From assembly GCF_017301635.1 (NCBI RefSeq), contig NZ_CP071091.1:8672501-8736500 (forward strand): 64,000 bases of DNA, read 5' to 3'. The position numbers and the translations under genes are program-made. Under the pieces are notes generated by a model. That model did no database searches. It worked only from the letters and a program-made list of their open reading frames with translations, and was not told the DNA's origin. The DNA is from Myxococcus landrumus (GTDB taxonomy: Bacteria; Myxococcota; Myxococcia; Myxococcales; Myxococcaceae). Numbering within the stretch: position 1 is the stretch's first letter; each line of letters begins with the position of its first letter. Shown here one piece after another: positions 43,798-55,341 of this stretch.

Positions 43798-45279
43798 ATG
43801 GACACCTGGCTGCTCTCCCGGATGCAGGAGTTGAAGGACCTTCAGGGGCTCATCGGCCTCGCCACGTGGGACCAGGAGACGTACCTCCCGGCCCGGGCAG
43901 GCCCCGCCAGGGCCCACCAGCTCTCCACCCTCCAGGGCATCCACCATGAGCGCCTGGTGGACCCGAGGCTCGGGGACGCCCTCGAGAAGGCCGCCACGGA
44001 GGCGGGCCTGACGGACGACGAGCGCGCCATGGTGGAGGTCCTCCGGCGGGAGCGGGAGCGGGAGGTGCGAGTGCCCGCGGCGCTGGTGCGCGCCATGGCC
44101 GAGGCCCAGAGCCAGGGCCTCCATGCCTGGCGCGAGGCCCGTCAGGAGCGCAAGTTCGCCCGCTTCCAGCCCGCGCTCCACCGGCTCCTGTCGCTGCGCC
44201 GCGAGCAGGCCGACGCCTATGGCCACGGTGGGGAGCGCTATGACGCGCTGCTGGAGGGCTTCGAGCCCGGCATGCGCGTGGCGCGGCTCACCCCCGTGTT
44301 GAGCACCCTGCGCGAGCACCTCATCCCCATGGTGGGCGCCCTCTCGGGGACGGCGCGGAAGGCGCCGAAGCTGTTCGACGGCCGGCGCTACGACAAGGAT
44401 GCGCAGTGGCGCTTCACCCTGCGGTTGCTCAAGGACATCGGCTTCGACCTGGAGGCGGGCCGGCAGGATTTGAGCATCCATCCTTTCACGGGCGGCACCC
44501 ACGCGCTCGACGTGCGCCTCACCACGCGCGTGGACGAGACGAACCCGCTCTCCGCCATCTTCAGCACCATCCACGAGGCGGGCCACGGCCTGTTCGAGCA
44601 GGGCTTCGCGCCCGAGCACCACCGCACTCCGCTGGCCGCCGCGCCCTCCATGGGCCTGCACGAGTCACAGTCGCGCCTGTGGGAGAACCTGGTGGGCCGC
44701 AGCCGCGCCTTCTGGGAGCACTACTTTCCGTTGCTCCGCGACAGCTTCCCGGAGGCGCTGGCGGGCGTGGACGTGGAGGACTTCCTCGCCGCGGTGAATG
44801 CGGTGAGCCCGTCGCTCATCCGCACGGAGTCCGACGAGGTGACGTACAACCTGCACATCGCCGTGCGCTACGAGCTGGAGCTGCTGCTGATTCGGGACGA
44901 GCTCCCGCTCGACGAGCTGCCCGCCGCGTGGAATGCGCGCATGGAGCGCTACCTGGGCGTCACTCCGCCCGATGACACGCAGGGCGTGCTCCAGGACATC
45001 CACTGGGCCTGGGGTGAGCTGGGCTACTTCCCCACGTACTCGCTGGGCAACCTCTACGCCGCGTCCCTCTACCGCGCCGCCGAGCGCGCCATGCCGGGCC
45101 TCGACGGACAGCTTCGCCAGGGACACCTGCTTCCCCTGCGCGACTGGCTGCGCGAGAACATCCACCACCAGGGCTTCCGTCTCCCCGCGGAGGAGCGCGT
45201 GCGCGCGGTGACGGGGCAGGGCCTCACGGACGTGGACTTCCTGGGCTACCTGCGCACGAAGTACCGCGTCGCGCCCTAG
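43798..45279 (+). CDS. M32 metallocarboxypeptidase (Taq type)
   Basis: The protein has 493 residues, typical for M32. It has the zinc motif HEAGH (residues 259-263, Glu260 catalytic), preceded by DVRLTTRVDETNPLSAIFSTI. Downstream hallmarks are GLHESQSRLWENLVGRS, EADEVTYN-like ESDEVTYNLHIAVRYELE and W-rich HWAWGELGYFPTYSLGN. It trims C-terminal residues from peptides. ATG 43798 was chosen because M32 proteins begin near the WLLSRMQELKDLQGLIGLATWDQET helix. Confidence 0.95.
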   Translation: MDTWLLSRMQELKDLQGLIGLATWDQETYLPARAGPARAHQLSTLQGIHHERLVDPRLGDALEKAATEAGLTDDERAMVEVLRREREREVRVPAALVRAMAEAQSQGLHAWREARQERKFARFQPALHRLLSLRREQADAYGHGGERYDALLEGFEPGMRVARLTPVLSTLREHLIPMVGALSGTARKAPKLFDGRRYDKDAQWRFTLRLLKDIGFDLEAGRQDLSIHPFTGGTHALDVRLTTRVDETNPLSAIFSTIHEAGHGLFEQGFAPEHHRTPLAAAPSMGLHESQSRLWENLVGRSRAFWEHYFPLLRDSFPEALAGVDVEDFLAAVNAVSPSLIRTESDEVTYNLHIAVRYELELLLIRDELPLDELPAAWNARMERYLGVTPPDDTQGVLQDIHWAWGELGYFPTYSLGNLYAASLYRAAERAMPGLDGQLRQGHLLPLRDWLRENIHHQGFRLPAEERVRAVTGQGLTDVDFLGYLRTKYRVAP

Positions 45280-45290
45280 TCACCCGCGAC

Positions 45291-47069
45291 TCATTTCGAA
45301 GGCGTCACCGCGCTCAGGATGTACTGGGGCAGGAGCTCCTCCCGGAACTTCCGCCACAGCGCCACGTGGTTGTAGTTGCCAGCGGTGAACATCACGACGA
45401 GGTCCAGCTCGGGGACGACCATGATGAGCTGGCCTCCGTTCCCGCTGGCTTCGTATTGCGAGTACACCCGGTCGCCCACGCGCAGCTCGTGGCGCCACCA
45501 CGTGTAGCCGTAGGTCTGCTTCGCGTTCATCGTGGCGTGGAGGGCCGTGGAGCGCTCGACCCAGCGCTGGCTGACGACGCGCCGTCCGTTCCAGGTTCCT
45601 CCCGAGAGGTAGAGCTGCCCGAGCTTGAGCGCGTCTCTCGGGCGCATGTAGATGCCGCCGCCCAGGTACAGCTCGCCCGAGGGCATCAGGTCCAGGTGGT
45701 ACTTCCGCAACTGGAGCGGCGTGGCGAGGTGCTTCTCGAAGAACTCCGGCAGCCAGCTCCGCGTGCTGTTGCGCAGGACGCCGCCGAGGAGGTTGATGTT
45801 GGCCGAGCAATACACGGCCTGCTTGCCGGGCTCGCGCACCATGGGCAGGTCCAGCGTGTACTTGTACCAATCGGGGACGGAGTCCTCGAGCCGGTCCTCG
45901 TTGCCCGGGGACTCCGGGTCATCGTCGTCACAGGCCAGGCCCGTGGACATGGTCATCAGGTGCGCGACGGTGAGCGCGCGCTTGCGTGCGTCGAGGTTCG
46001 AAATCTTCCCGGCGTACTCGGGGAACAGCGAGACGATGGGGGTATCGACGGTGAAGGGCGCGCCCTGGTCCAGCGCGATGCCCACCAGCACGGAGGCATA
46101 GGTCTTCGCCGCCGAGCGCAGGTCATGAGGGCGCTCCTTGTCGAAGCCGTGGAAGTACTCCTCCAGCACCAGCTTCCCGTGGCGCGCGATGAGCAGGCCC
46201 TGGATGGCGGGCGCGGGCTGGGGGCTGGGTGTCTGGTCGAGGATGCCCTGCACGAGCTTCCGGAGGGGCTGGACGTCCATCCCCACGTCGGTGAGCGAGG
46301 CGGTGGACCAGCCGTCGTCCTCGGCGATGGGTGCTTGATACACGTAGGGGCCCGAGGCGGGGGAGCGCGGATGGAGGCCCACGGCCTGCGTCCGCTCCCG
46401 TCGGGTGAAGTCGAACATCAGGTCGAAGGGCGGATAGCGCAAGGCCAGCCGCTGGGCCGCCGCGTCGAACGTTCCCTCCAGGGGCTGCGCGCGCCCCGAC
46501 GTCGGCGTGAGGCGAACGGCGGTGTCCTGGAGGCTGACGCGAAACAGCACGCGGTTGCCGAAGTTCCGCTCGGGGTTGCGGATGAACGCGCCCACGGAGC
46601 CATCGGGTTGCTTCTCGACCACGAGGTAGAGCGAGAACCGGTCCTCCAGCGGTGACACGTCGCCGCGCCACACGCCCGGCTGGAGTGCCCGCAACACCAC
46701 GGGCGTGGCGAACGTCATGCCGCTCATGAGCACTCGCGGCTGAATCCAATGGCCGGTGATGCGCTGGCCATCCTCCGCGAGGGTCCCCCGAAGCTCCCCC
46801 TGTCCACCGGGCAGGAGGATGGAGACCTTCTTCCCCTCCACGCGGGCCTGGACCTCGTAGCCCGCGATGCGCGCGCGCCACGCGTTCGCACTTCGCACCA
46901 GCGTCAGCTCGCCGCGGACCTCCGGGCCCAGGACTCGCTCACTGCCCCAGACTCCCACCAGCTTCTCTTCCAGGGGCGCGGGCGGGACCACCGCCGCCGC
47001 GTGAGCACTTCCAAGAGTCGCCCACAGGATGAGCCAGGCGGTGACGAAGGGGGGGCCGAGTGCGCGCAT
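45291..47069 (-). CDS. Secreted class-C beta-lactamase-like serine hydrolase
   Basis: The product has 592 residues with a cleavable signal peptide (VTAWLILWATLGSAHAAA). Residues ~40-270 form a beta-rich N-domain; from ~270 a beta-lactamase-type transpeptidase fold follows. The SxxK is SAAK (Ser319, Lys322), the second element YCS in VYCSANINLLGGVL, and the third motif is GNGGQ in ASGNGGQLIMVVPELDLVVM. These serve esterase or peptidase activity more often than antibiotic resistance. It is convergent with the M32 gene and probably acts in the periplasm or outside the cell. Confidence 0.88.
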   Translation of the reverse strand: MRALGPPFVTAWLILWATLGSAHAAAVVPPAPLEEKLVGVWGSERVLGPEVRGELTLVRSANAWRARIAGYEVQARVEGKKVSILLPGGQGELRGTLAEDGQRITGHWIQPRVLMSGMTFATPVVLRALQPGVWRGDVSPLEDRFSLYLVVEKQPDGSVGAFIRNPERNFGNRVLFRVSLQDTAVRLTPTSGRAQPLEGTFDAAAQRLALRYPPFDLMFDFTRRERTQAVGLHPRSPASGPYVYQAPIAEDDGWSTASLTDVGMDVQPLRKLVQGILDQTPSPQPAPAIQGLLIARHGKLVLEEYFHGFDKERPHDLRSAAKTYASVLVGIALDQGAPFTVDTPIVSLFPEYAGKISNLDARKRALTVAHLMTMSTGLACDDDDPESPGNEDRLEDSVPDWYKYTLDLPMVREPGKQAVYCSANINLLGGVLRNSTRSWLPEFFEKHLATPLQLRKYHLDLMPSGELYLGGGIYMRPRDALKLGQLYLSGGTWNGRRVVSQRWVERSTALHATMNAKQTYGYTWWRHELRVGDRVYSQYEASGNGGQLIMVVPELDLVVMFTAGNYNHVALWRKFREELLPQYILSAVTPSK

Positions 47070-47149
47070 GCCGGCGTGGACCTTACGCCGTGTGATGACT
47101 CATGCAACGAGATGTCGACTGTCCGAGGCTTTCCCCGCGGACTTCCGGC

Positions 47150-47530
47150 TCAATACGAGAACAGCAGCGGGTGGCAGGAGCGGGCCAGGCGCAAGGCGTC
47201 TCGGGAGAGGGCGTGAGAGCCCGGGTCCGCGGCGTCCTGCCAGGCCTCGTACGCCACCTGATGGCTCAGCTCGAAACACAGGCTGGCCGTGCGTCGGGCC
47301 AGCCGGCTCTCCTTGCGCAGGGCCCGCACGTTCAGCTCACACAGCTCCGCGCACTGCCGAAGCATTCGCACGGAGGCGCTGCTGAGGCCCAGTCCTCGAG
47401 CCAACAGTCTCGCCATGCTGGCCTCGCACGCGGCCTGACATTGGAGGCTTGCGTCGATACATCGCGACACGTCCGCACGAGCACCGCCCAGTCTCGCTCC
47501 CGTCATCGCTCGGACCTCCGCACTGTCCAC
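47150..47530 (-). CDS. Cys-rich helical protein (copper-storage/DUF326-like)
   Basis: This 126-residue protein has seven Cys at 24, 31, 35, 60, 64, 85 and 119. CxxxC pairs sit in predicted helices (CQAAC, CAELC). The pattern is like the four-helix Csp/DUF326 family, which binds Cu(I) inside a helix bundle, but the number of Cys is lower than in the archetypes. Start may be GTG 47530 or ATG 47506. It lies alone between the serine hydrolase and the O-methyltransferase. Metal binding is inference. Confidence 0.6.
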   Translation of the reverse strand: MDSAEVRAMTGARLGGARADVSRCIDASLQCQAACEASMARLLARGLGLSSASVRMLRQCAELCELNVRALRKESRLARRTASLCFELSHQVAYEAWQDAADPGSHALSRDALRLARSCHPLLFSY

Positions 47531-47600
47531 CAGGGTATTCCCGCCGAGAAGGGGGGCAACTCGAAGTGAGACATGAGAACACGGATGTTAAACCGTTATC

Positions 47601-48242
47601 ATGCCCAAGCTCACGCTCGTCTCCCCCGAGGCCGAGGAGTACGCCCGGACTCACTCCGTCACCCCCGCTCCGCTATTCGAGGAACTCAAGGACATCACCC
47701 TCGCTCGCACGAGCTCTCCTGGGATGCAGGTCGGACCCGTGGAGGGGGCCTTCCTGAAAATGCTTGTCTCGCTCACCCGTGCGGGGCGTGTCCTCGAGAT
47801 TGGCACCTTCACCGGTTACTCGGCGCTGATGATGGCGGAGGGACTTCCGGACGACGGGGAGCTCATCACCTGTGACATCAACCCGGAGACCTCAGAGATT
47901 GCGCGCTCGTTCTTCGCCCGCAGTCCGCACGGCCGGAAAATCCAGCTCAAGTTCGGGCCTGCCCTGGAAACCTTGAAGACACTGCGGGGGCCGTTCGACG
48001 TCGCCTTCATCGACGCGGACAAGGGGAACTACGGCGCGTACTGGGACGCGGTGGTGCCGTTGGTGCGGGCTGGGGGACTGGTGGTGGTGGACAACGTGCT
48101 GTGGTCCGGGCGGGTGATGAGCCCGGAGTCGGACGTGGACCATTCGATGGCGGCCTTCAACGACAAGGTGCGGAAGGACGCCCGGGTGGAGCCGGTGATG
48201 TTGACGGTGCGCGACGGGATGACGCTCGCGCGAAAGCGCTGA
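47601..48242 (+). CDS. Class I SAM-dependent O-methyltransferase (COMT-like)
   Basis: The protein has 213 residues and the cation-dependent catechol/caffeoyl-CoA O-methyltransferase fold. Landmarks are the QVGPVEGAFLKMLV entrance helix, SAM loop VLEIGTFTGYSALMMAEGL, ITCDINPE, FIDADKGNYGAYWD with metal Asp residues, and VVVDNVLWSGRV. The substrate may be a small phenol or secondary metabolite. It is divergent from the Cys-rich protein and convergent with the M1 aminopeptidase (2-base gap). Confidence 0.92.
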   Translation: MPKLTLVSPEAEEYARTHSVTPAPLFEELKDITLARTSSPGMQVGPVEGAFLKMLVSLTRAGRVLEIGTFTGYSALMMAEGLPDDGELITCDINPETSEIARSFFARSPHGRKIQLKFGPALETLKTLRGPFDVAFIDADKGNYGAYWDAVVPLVRAGGLVVVDNVLWSGRVMSPESDVDHSMAAFNDKVRKDARVEPVMLTVRDGMTLARKR

Positions 48243-48244
48243 CT

Positions 48245-50977
<2,733 letters not shown>

Positions 50978-51056
50978 CAGGGAAGCTCCGTCCGCCCTGT
51001 ATCGGGCGACTCGAGACCTTGGCCATTCCACCACCGCCGCAGCGGCGGCGGTAGCT

Positions 51057-52226
51057 TCAGCCTCCGGTGACGGGGAACGCGGCGAGCAGCTCGAGGAGGG
51101 CGGGTCCGTAGAGCTTCAGTCGCTTGTCACCCAGGTACGGCACCCGGCCGAGCTCCTCCAGGTCGCGCGGTGGCTGCGAGAGCAGCGCGTCCATCAGCGG
51201 ATTGGTGAGAATCACGCTGGGGGTCACCTTGCGCTCGGTCGCCTTCTCCACGCGGAAGGCCTTGAGGGCGTCCTCGCGCTTGCGGCGGTTGGTGTCCTTG
51301 GGGCCCTTGTTCTCGCGCTCCGGTTGCAGCTCTCCGTTGCGCGCCTTCTCCTGCTGCTCGCGGAGGATGGCGAGGACCTCGTCGCCGTGCGTGCGCACGA
51401 AGGAGCCTCGCACGCCGGCCGCGCGCGCCAGGTCCCTGGGCGTGGAGGGCAGCCGCGTGGCGATATCCGCGATGGCCATGTTGGAGAGCATGCGCCCCAT
51501 GGGCACGTTCTCCTTCTCCGCCCACTCCAGCCGCTTCCTGTGCAGCGCGTGGGCGATGGCGTTGGCCAGTGTCATCTGCGCGGGGGACAGCCCGGAGCGG
51601 GGCAGCTTGGGCTTGAAGTCCGCGCCCACGTCGGGACGCGCCACGGCTTCGTCACACAGCCGCTCGCAGTCCAGCTCCACCTCTTCCAGGATGCCGGCCT
51701 CGCGCGTGGCCTCGCGCACCTGCCGCCCCAGCTCACAGAGGTAGCGCACGTCGTTGGCGATGTAGTCGCGCATGCCCGGGGGCAGGGGACGCAGCGAGAA
51801 GTCCGACTGTTGGTGCTCCTTGGGCAGCTCCACGCCCAGCTTCTCCCGGGCGATATCCGCCAGGCCCACCTTCGGCCAGCCCAGCAGGGTGGCGGCCCGG
51901 TGGGTATCGAACAGACCCCGCACCCGCACCCCCGCTTCCGCCAGGAACTGCAAGTCCCCCTGGGCGGCGTGGAAGTACTTGGGACGGCCTGGCTCCCCCA
52001 TCAGTGGGGCGAGCAGCCGGGCTTCCACGCCCGGCTGGAGCGTATCGAGGAGAAAGACGTCGCTGTCGGTGGCGACCTGGAGGAAGCACAGCCGGGCTCG
52101 GAAGGCGTGCATGGAGTCGGCCTCCAGGTCCACGGCCAGCTCCCGCGCCAGCTCCAGCTTCCCGAGAGCGCTCTGGGCCCCCTCGGCATCGACCACGTCC
52201 ACGGCACCCTGTGGGTAGGTTGGCAT
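51057..52226 (-). CDS. rnd: Ribonuclease D
   Basis: The protein has 389 residues. The DEDDy exonuclease shows VDLEADSMHAF (Asp33, Glu35), FHAAQGDLQFL, FDTHRAATLLGWPKVGLADIA and the DEDDy Tyr-Asp in YIANDVRYLCEL. Two HRDC-like domains follow (about 210-290 and 320-385). RNase D trims 3' ends of tRNA precursors. Length matches the family. Confidence 0.95.
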   Translation of the reverse strand: MPTYPQGAVDVVDAEGAQSALGKLELARELAVDLEADSMHAFRARLCFLQVATDSDVFLLDTLQPGVEARLLAPLMGEPGRPKYFHAAQGDLQFLAEAGVRVRGLFDTHRAATLLGWPKVGLADIAREKLGVELPKEHQQSDFSLRPLPPGMRDYIANDVRYLCELGRQVREATREAGILEEVELDCERLCDEAVARPDVGADFKPKLPRSGLSPAQMTLANAIAHALHRKRLEWAEKENVPMGRMLSNMAIADIATRLPSTPRDLARAAGVRGSFVRTHGDEVLAILREQQEKARNGELQPERENKGPKDTNRRKREDALKAFRVEKATERKVTPSVILTNPLMDALLSQPPRDLEELGRVPYLGDKRLKLYGPALLELLAAFPVTGG

Positions 52227-52291
52227 CGAGCTGGGCAGGCTAGCGGACCGGACCGCCTGAATGACGTGTTTTTTCCCGGGCCGCCGCTAGG

Positions 52292-53149
52292 ATGGCCACG
52301 CCGATGAACGACGTCCAGCGCCTGGAAAAGAGTCTGCTTGGCCACATGGGCCGAGCCATCGCGGACCACCGCCTCATCGAGGCCGGGGACCGCATCATGG
52401 TGGGTGTGTCCGGAGGCAAGGACTCCTACACCATGCTCTACCTCCTCCGGGAGCTTCAGCGCCGCGCGCCAGTGAAGTTCGACTTGCTCGCGGTGAACCT
52501 GGACCAGGGGCACCCGGGGTTCCCGGGCCACATCCTGGAGGAGTACTTCCAGCGGGAGGGCTACCCCTACAAGCTCCTGAAGGAGGACACGTACAGCATC
52601 GTCCTGGAGAAGACGCCCCCGGGGAAGACGCAGTGCTCGGTGTGCTCGCGCATGCGTCGGGGCATCCTCTACACGGCGGCGGTGGAGCTGGGCTGCAACA
52701 AGATTGCCCTGGGCCACCACCGCGATGACCTCATCCACACGCTGCTGTTGAACCTCTTCTTCGCGGGCTCCATCAAGGCGATGCCGCCCCTGTTGAAGAG
52801 CGACGACGGCCGCAACGTGGTCATCCGGCCGCTGTGCTACGCGCCGGAGAAGGACATCGCGAAGTTCGCGGAGCTGAAGGCCTTCCCCATCATCCCCTGT
52901 GACTTGTGTGGCACGCAGGAGAACCTCCAGCGCAAGCGGATGCAGCGGCTGGTGGAGGACCTGGGGAAGGAGATTCCGAATGTCCGGCAGAGTGTTCTCA
53001 ACGCGATGGCCAACGTGCGGCCGTCGCACCTGCTGGACCGGGCGCTCAACCCCGACCCGCTGAACGCGAGCGAGCCGGAGGCGGCGCCCACCCACGACAC
53101 GCAGGACACGCAAGGGGGAGCCAGTCCATGGCTCGAGAGCAGGCAATGA
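52292..53149 (+). CDS. ttcA: TtcA, tRNA 2-thiocytidine-32 synthetase
   Basis: The product has 285 residues. The PP-loop is SGGKDS (residues 40-45), and the Fe-S cysteines lie in CSVCSRMRRG and CDLCGTQENLQR. GHHRDDLIHTLLLNLFFAGSIKAMPP is the family signature. It thiolates C32 in the anticodon loop of several tRNAs using a 4Fe-4S cluster and ATP. Its last ~35 residues extend past the usual end. The stop overlaps the second possible start (ATGA at 53146) of the next gene, so the two are coupled. Confidence 0.95.
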   Translation: MATPMNDVQRLEKSLLGHMGRAIADHRLIEAGDRIMVGVSGGKDSYTMLYLLRELQRRAPVKFDLLAVNLDQGHPGFPGHILEEYFQREGYPYKLLKEDTYSIVLEKTPPGKTQCSVCSRMRRGILYTAAVELGCNKIALGHHRDDLIHTLLLNLFFAGSIKAMPPLLKSDDGRNVVIRPLCYAPEKDIAKFAELKAFPIIPCDLCGTQENLQRKRMQRLVEDLGKEIPNVRQSVLNAMANVRPSHLLDRALNPDPLNASEPEAAPTHDTQDTQGGASPWLESRQ

Positions 53150-53952
53150 GCGCTCGTAAGGAACGCAACGCGGCGCTGGTGGAGGTGATGTTGCTGGCGG
53201 CCATGGCCGACGGCCGTGTCTCCCAGAGGGAGCTTCAGACGCTGCTCAGCCGCGTGCTGGAGCGGCCGGAGTTCGAGGGCACGCGTTCCGAGGAGCTCAA
53301 CGCGCTGGTGGAATCCAGCGTGGTGAAGCTGGCGGAGGTCCGCAACCTGGAGGACCTGCTGGCGTCCCTGCGGCGCCGGCTGCCGGACCACAAGAACCGG
53401 ATGCTGGCCTTCGGGCTGGCGGCGGCGGTGGCGCTGGCGGACCAGCGGGCCACCAAGAGCGAGCTGGGGTTGCTCAAGACGTTCCAGGCCGCGCTGGGCA
53501 TCTCCGAGGACGAGGTGGCGCAAATCATCGACGTCATCGAGAACGGCGGCAGCCTGGCGGAGGCGCTGGGTGAGCCCCTGGAGCGGCTGTACGCGGAGGT
53601 CATGGTGCTGGTGAGCGCGGCGGACGGGCGGCTGAAGGAGGCCGAGGCCCGGGCGCTGGTGGAGAGCTTCGCGGCGGACCCCCTGTTCGAGAACGTCAGC
53701 CCGGAGCGCGCGCAGAGCTTCGTGAGCGAGGCGGTGGCGGCGCTCTCCGCGGAGGGGCTGCCCCAGCGGCTGCACGTGCTGGCCCATGGGTTGACCACCC
53801 ACGCCCAGCGGGTGAAGGCCTTCCGGCTGGCCACGAAAATCGCCTTCGCGAGCGGGGAGCCCAGTCTGGCGGAGCAGCGCATCCTGGACATGTTGCAGGC
53901 GACTTTCGGTCTGGCCGACGACGAAGTGGCGCGGTTGGGCAGGGAGGGGTAG
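53128..53952 (+). CDS. Tandem TerB-like domain protein
   Basis: This 274-residue helical protein carries two similar TerB-type units: VEVMLLAAMADGRVSQRELQTL near the start and VMVLVSAADGRLKEAEARALVESF in the middle. A further half-repeat lies at the end (FRLATKIAFASGEPSLAEQRIL). TerB-like domains are small helical bundles often with acidic A-DG loops. ATG 53128 has GGGAG about eight bases ahead; ATG 53146 is an alternative. Function is unknown. Upstream is ttcA, and a PhnD-like gene follows after 13 bases. Confidence 0.8.
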   Translation: MAREQAMSARKERNAALVEVMLLAAMADGRVSQRELQTLLSRVLERPEFEGTRSEELNALVESSVVKLAEVRNLEDLLASLRRRLPDHKNRMLAFGLAAAVALADQRATKSELGLLKTFQAALGISEDEVAQIIDVIENGGSLAEALGEPLERLYAEVMVLVSAADGRLKEAEARALVESFAADPLFENVSPERAQSFVSEAVAALSAEGLPQRLHVLAHGLTTHAQRVKAFRLATKIAFASGEPSLAEQRILDMLQATFGLADDEVARLGREG

Positions 53953-53965
53953 TTAGGGGGGAGGT

Positions 53966-54790
53966 ATGACCCTTCAAGTCCCTCCATCGTCCAGACACTC
54001 CTTCCGCTTCGGACTGCCGCCGTCGCTGGGCAATGAAACGGCGCGGGAGCGAGCGGACCGGCTGGCGGCCTTCCTCCAGCGGGCGTTGGGCAAGCTGGTG
54101 GAGGTGAGCGTCGCGTCGAGCTACGAGACGCTCGCCAAGGATTTGCTCTCGGGCCGCGCGGACGCGGCCTGGGCGCCTCCCTTCGTCTGCGCGCGGATGG
54201 AGGCCATGGGCGTGAGGGTGGTGGTGCGCGGGGTCCGTCGGGGCATGTCCTCCTACCGCTCGGCGCTGGTGTGCCGCGCGGGAGCGGGGCTGACGCTGGA
54301 CCGGCTCAAGGGCACCACGGCGGCCTGGGTGGACCGGGATTCGGTGGCGGGCTACCTGCTCCCCACCGCGTACCTGAAGGCGCAGGGCGTGGAGCCCGCG
54401 CGGGCCTTCTTCGCGCAGCACTTCACCAGCTCCTACCGGGGCGCGCTGGAGGCGGTGCTCGACGGCAAGGCGGATGTGGCCAGCGTCTTCTGCCCTCCGG
54501 CCTCCACCGGCCTGACGTACACGACGGGCGTGGAGGATGTGCTGGGGGCGGGCGCGGGACGCCGCTTCGAGCTCATCGCGTACACGGACGAGGCGCCCAA
54601 TGACGGCGTGCCGGTGGCCATGGGCCTGGCGCCGCAGCTGGTGACGGCGTTGGAGTCCACGCTGCTGGGACTCCCGTCCTCCGCGGAGGGCGTGGCGCTG
54701 CTGAAGGACATCTTCAACGCGGAGCGCTTCGAGCCCGCGCCGCGCATGGGCTATCGCGCGCTGTACCGCGTGGCGCTCGCGAGCCTGTAG
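53966..54790 (+). CDS. PhnD-like phosphate/phosphonate-type substrate-binding protein, no signal peptide
   Basis: The protein has 274 residues of the periplasmic-binding-protein type II fold close to PhnD: FRFGLPPSLGNETARERADRL, VASSYETLAKDLLSGRADAAWAPPF, and VDRDSVAGYLLPTAYLKAQGV. No signal sequence precedes it and no transporter genes are adjacent. A related PhnD-like domain often serves as a sensor. GGGGGGAGG is only 1 base from the ATG, an unusually tight spacing. The role is unknown. Confidence 0.8.
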   Translation: MTLQVPPSSRHSFRFGLPPSLGNETARERADRLAAFLQRALGKLVEVSVASSYETLAKDLLSGRADAAWAPPFVCARMEAMGVRVVVRGVRRGMSSYRSALVCRAGAGLTLDRLKGTTAAWVDRDSVAGYLLPTAYLKAQGVEPARAFFAQHFTSSYRGALEAVLDGKADVASVFCPPASTGLTYTTGVEDVLGAGAGRRFELIAYTDEAPNDGVPVAMGLAPQLVTALESTLLGLPSSAEGVALLKDIFNAERFEPAPRMGYRALYRVALASL

Positions 54791-54861
54791 CCGCGAGGCT
54801 GCCGCATCGCGGCGCGCGAATCCGGGGACACCCCTGGAATGAGCGGTGTAGGGTGCCGCGC

Positions 54862-55224
54862 ATGAGCGAACTCAAGAGCTACGAAGGCGGCTGTCACTGT
54901 GGCGCGGTCCGGTACGAGGTGAAGCTCAACCTCTCCGAGCCGGTGGTTTCGTGTAACTGCTCCATCTGCCAGAAGTCTGGGACGATGTTGAGCTTCACCC
55001 CGGTGGAGCACTTCTCGCTGCGCTCGGGGCAGGACGTCCTCACGAACTACCAGTTCAACAAGAAGGTCATCCACCACCTGTTCTGCTCGAAGTGTGGCGT
55101 GCGCTCCTTCGCGCGCGGCGTCGGGCCGGACGGTCGGGAGATGGCCGCGGTCAACGTGCGCTGCCTGGACGGCATGGACCTGTCCACGCTGAAGTCGTTC
55201 CAGTTCAACGGCCGCGACCTCTGA
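54862..55224 (+). CDS. GFA-family zinc protein (glutathione-dependent formaldehyde-activating-like)
   Basis: This 120-residue protein has all GFA zinc cysteines: GGCHCGAVRYEV, CNCSICQKSG and FCSKCGVRSFARG. The fold binds two zinc ions; most members have no assigned reaction. The ATG at 54862 fits the family better than GTG 54853. Expression probably ends at the strong terminator beyond 55280. Confidence 0.92.
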   Translation: MSELKSYEGGCHCGAVRYEVKLNLSEPVVSCNCSICQKSGTMLSFTPVEHFSLRSGQDVLTNYQFNKKVIHHLFCSKCGVRSFARGVGPDGREMAAVNVRCLDGMDLSTLKSFQFNGRDL

Positions 55225-55281
55225 TGGAGTGAGGCCACGGGGCGCGAGACACACCGCGCCCGGTGACAAGGTGTGGCTTCG

Positions 55282-55324
55282 GCCCGCGAGCGCTTGGGTG
55301 CGCCGCGGGCTGTTTGTTTTTTGG
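55282..55324 (+). terminator. Strong intrinsic terminator after GFA gene
   Basis: GCCCGCG (55282-55288) pairs with CGCGGGC (55304-55310), with an inner GCGC/GCGC helix, followed by TGTTTGTTTTTT. This is the best Rho-independent terminator I saw in the window, between the GFA gene and the convergent kinase. Confidence 0.88.
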
Positions 55325-55341
55325 GATGTGTCGCCCGAGGG

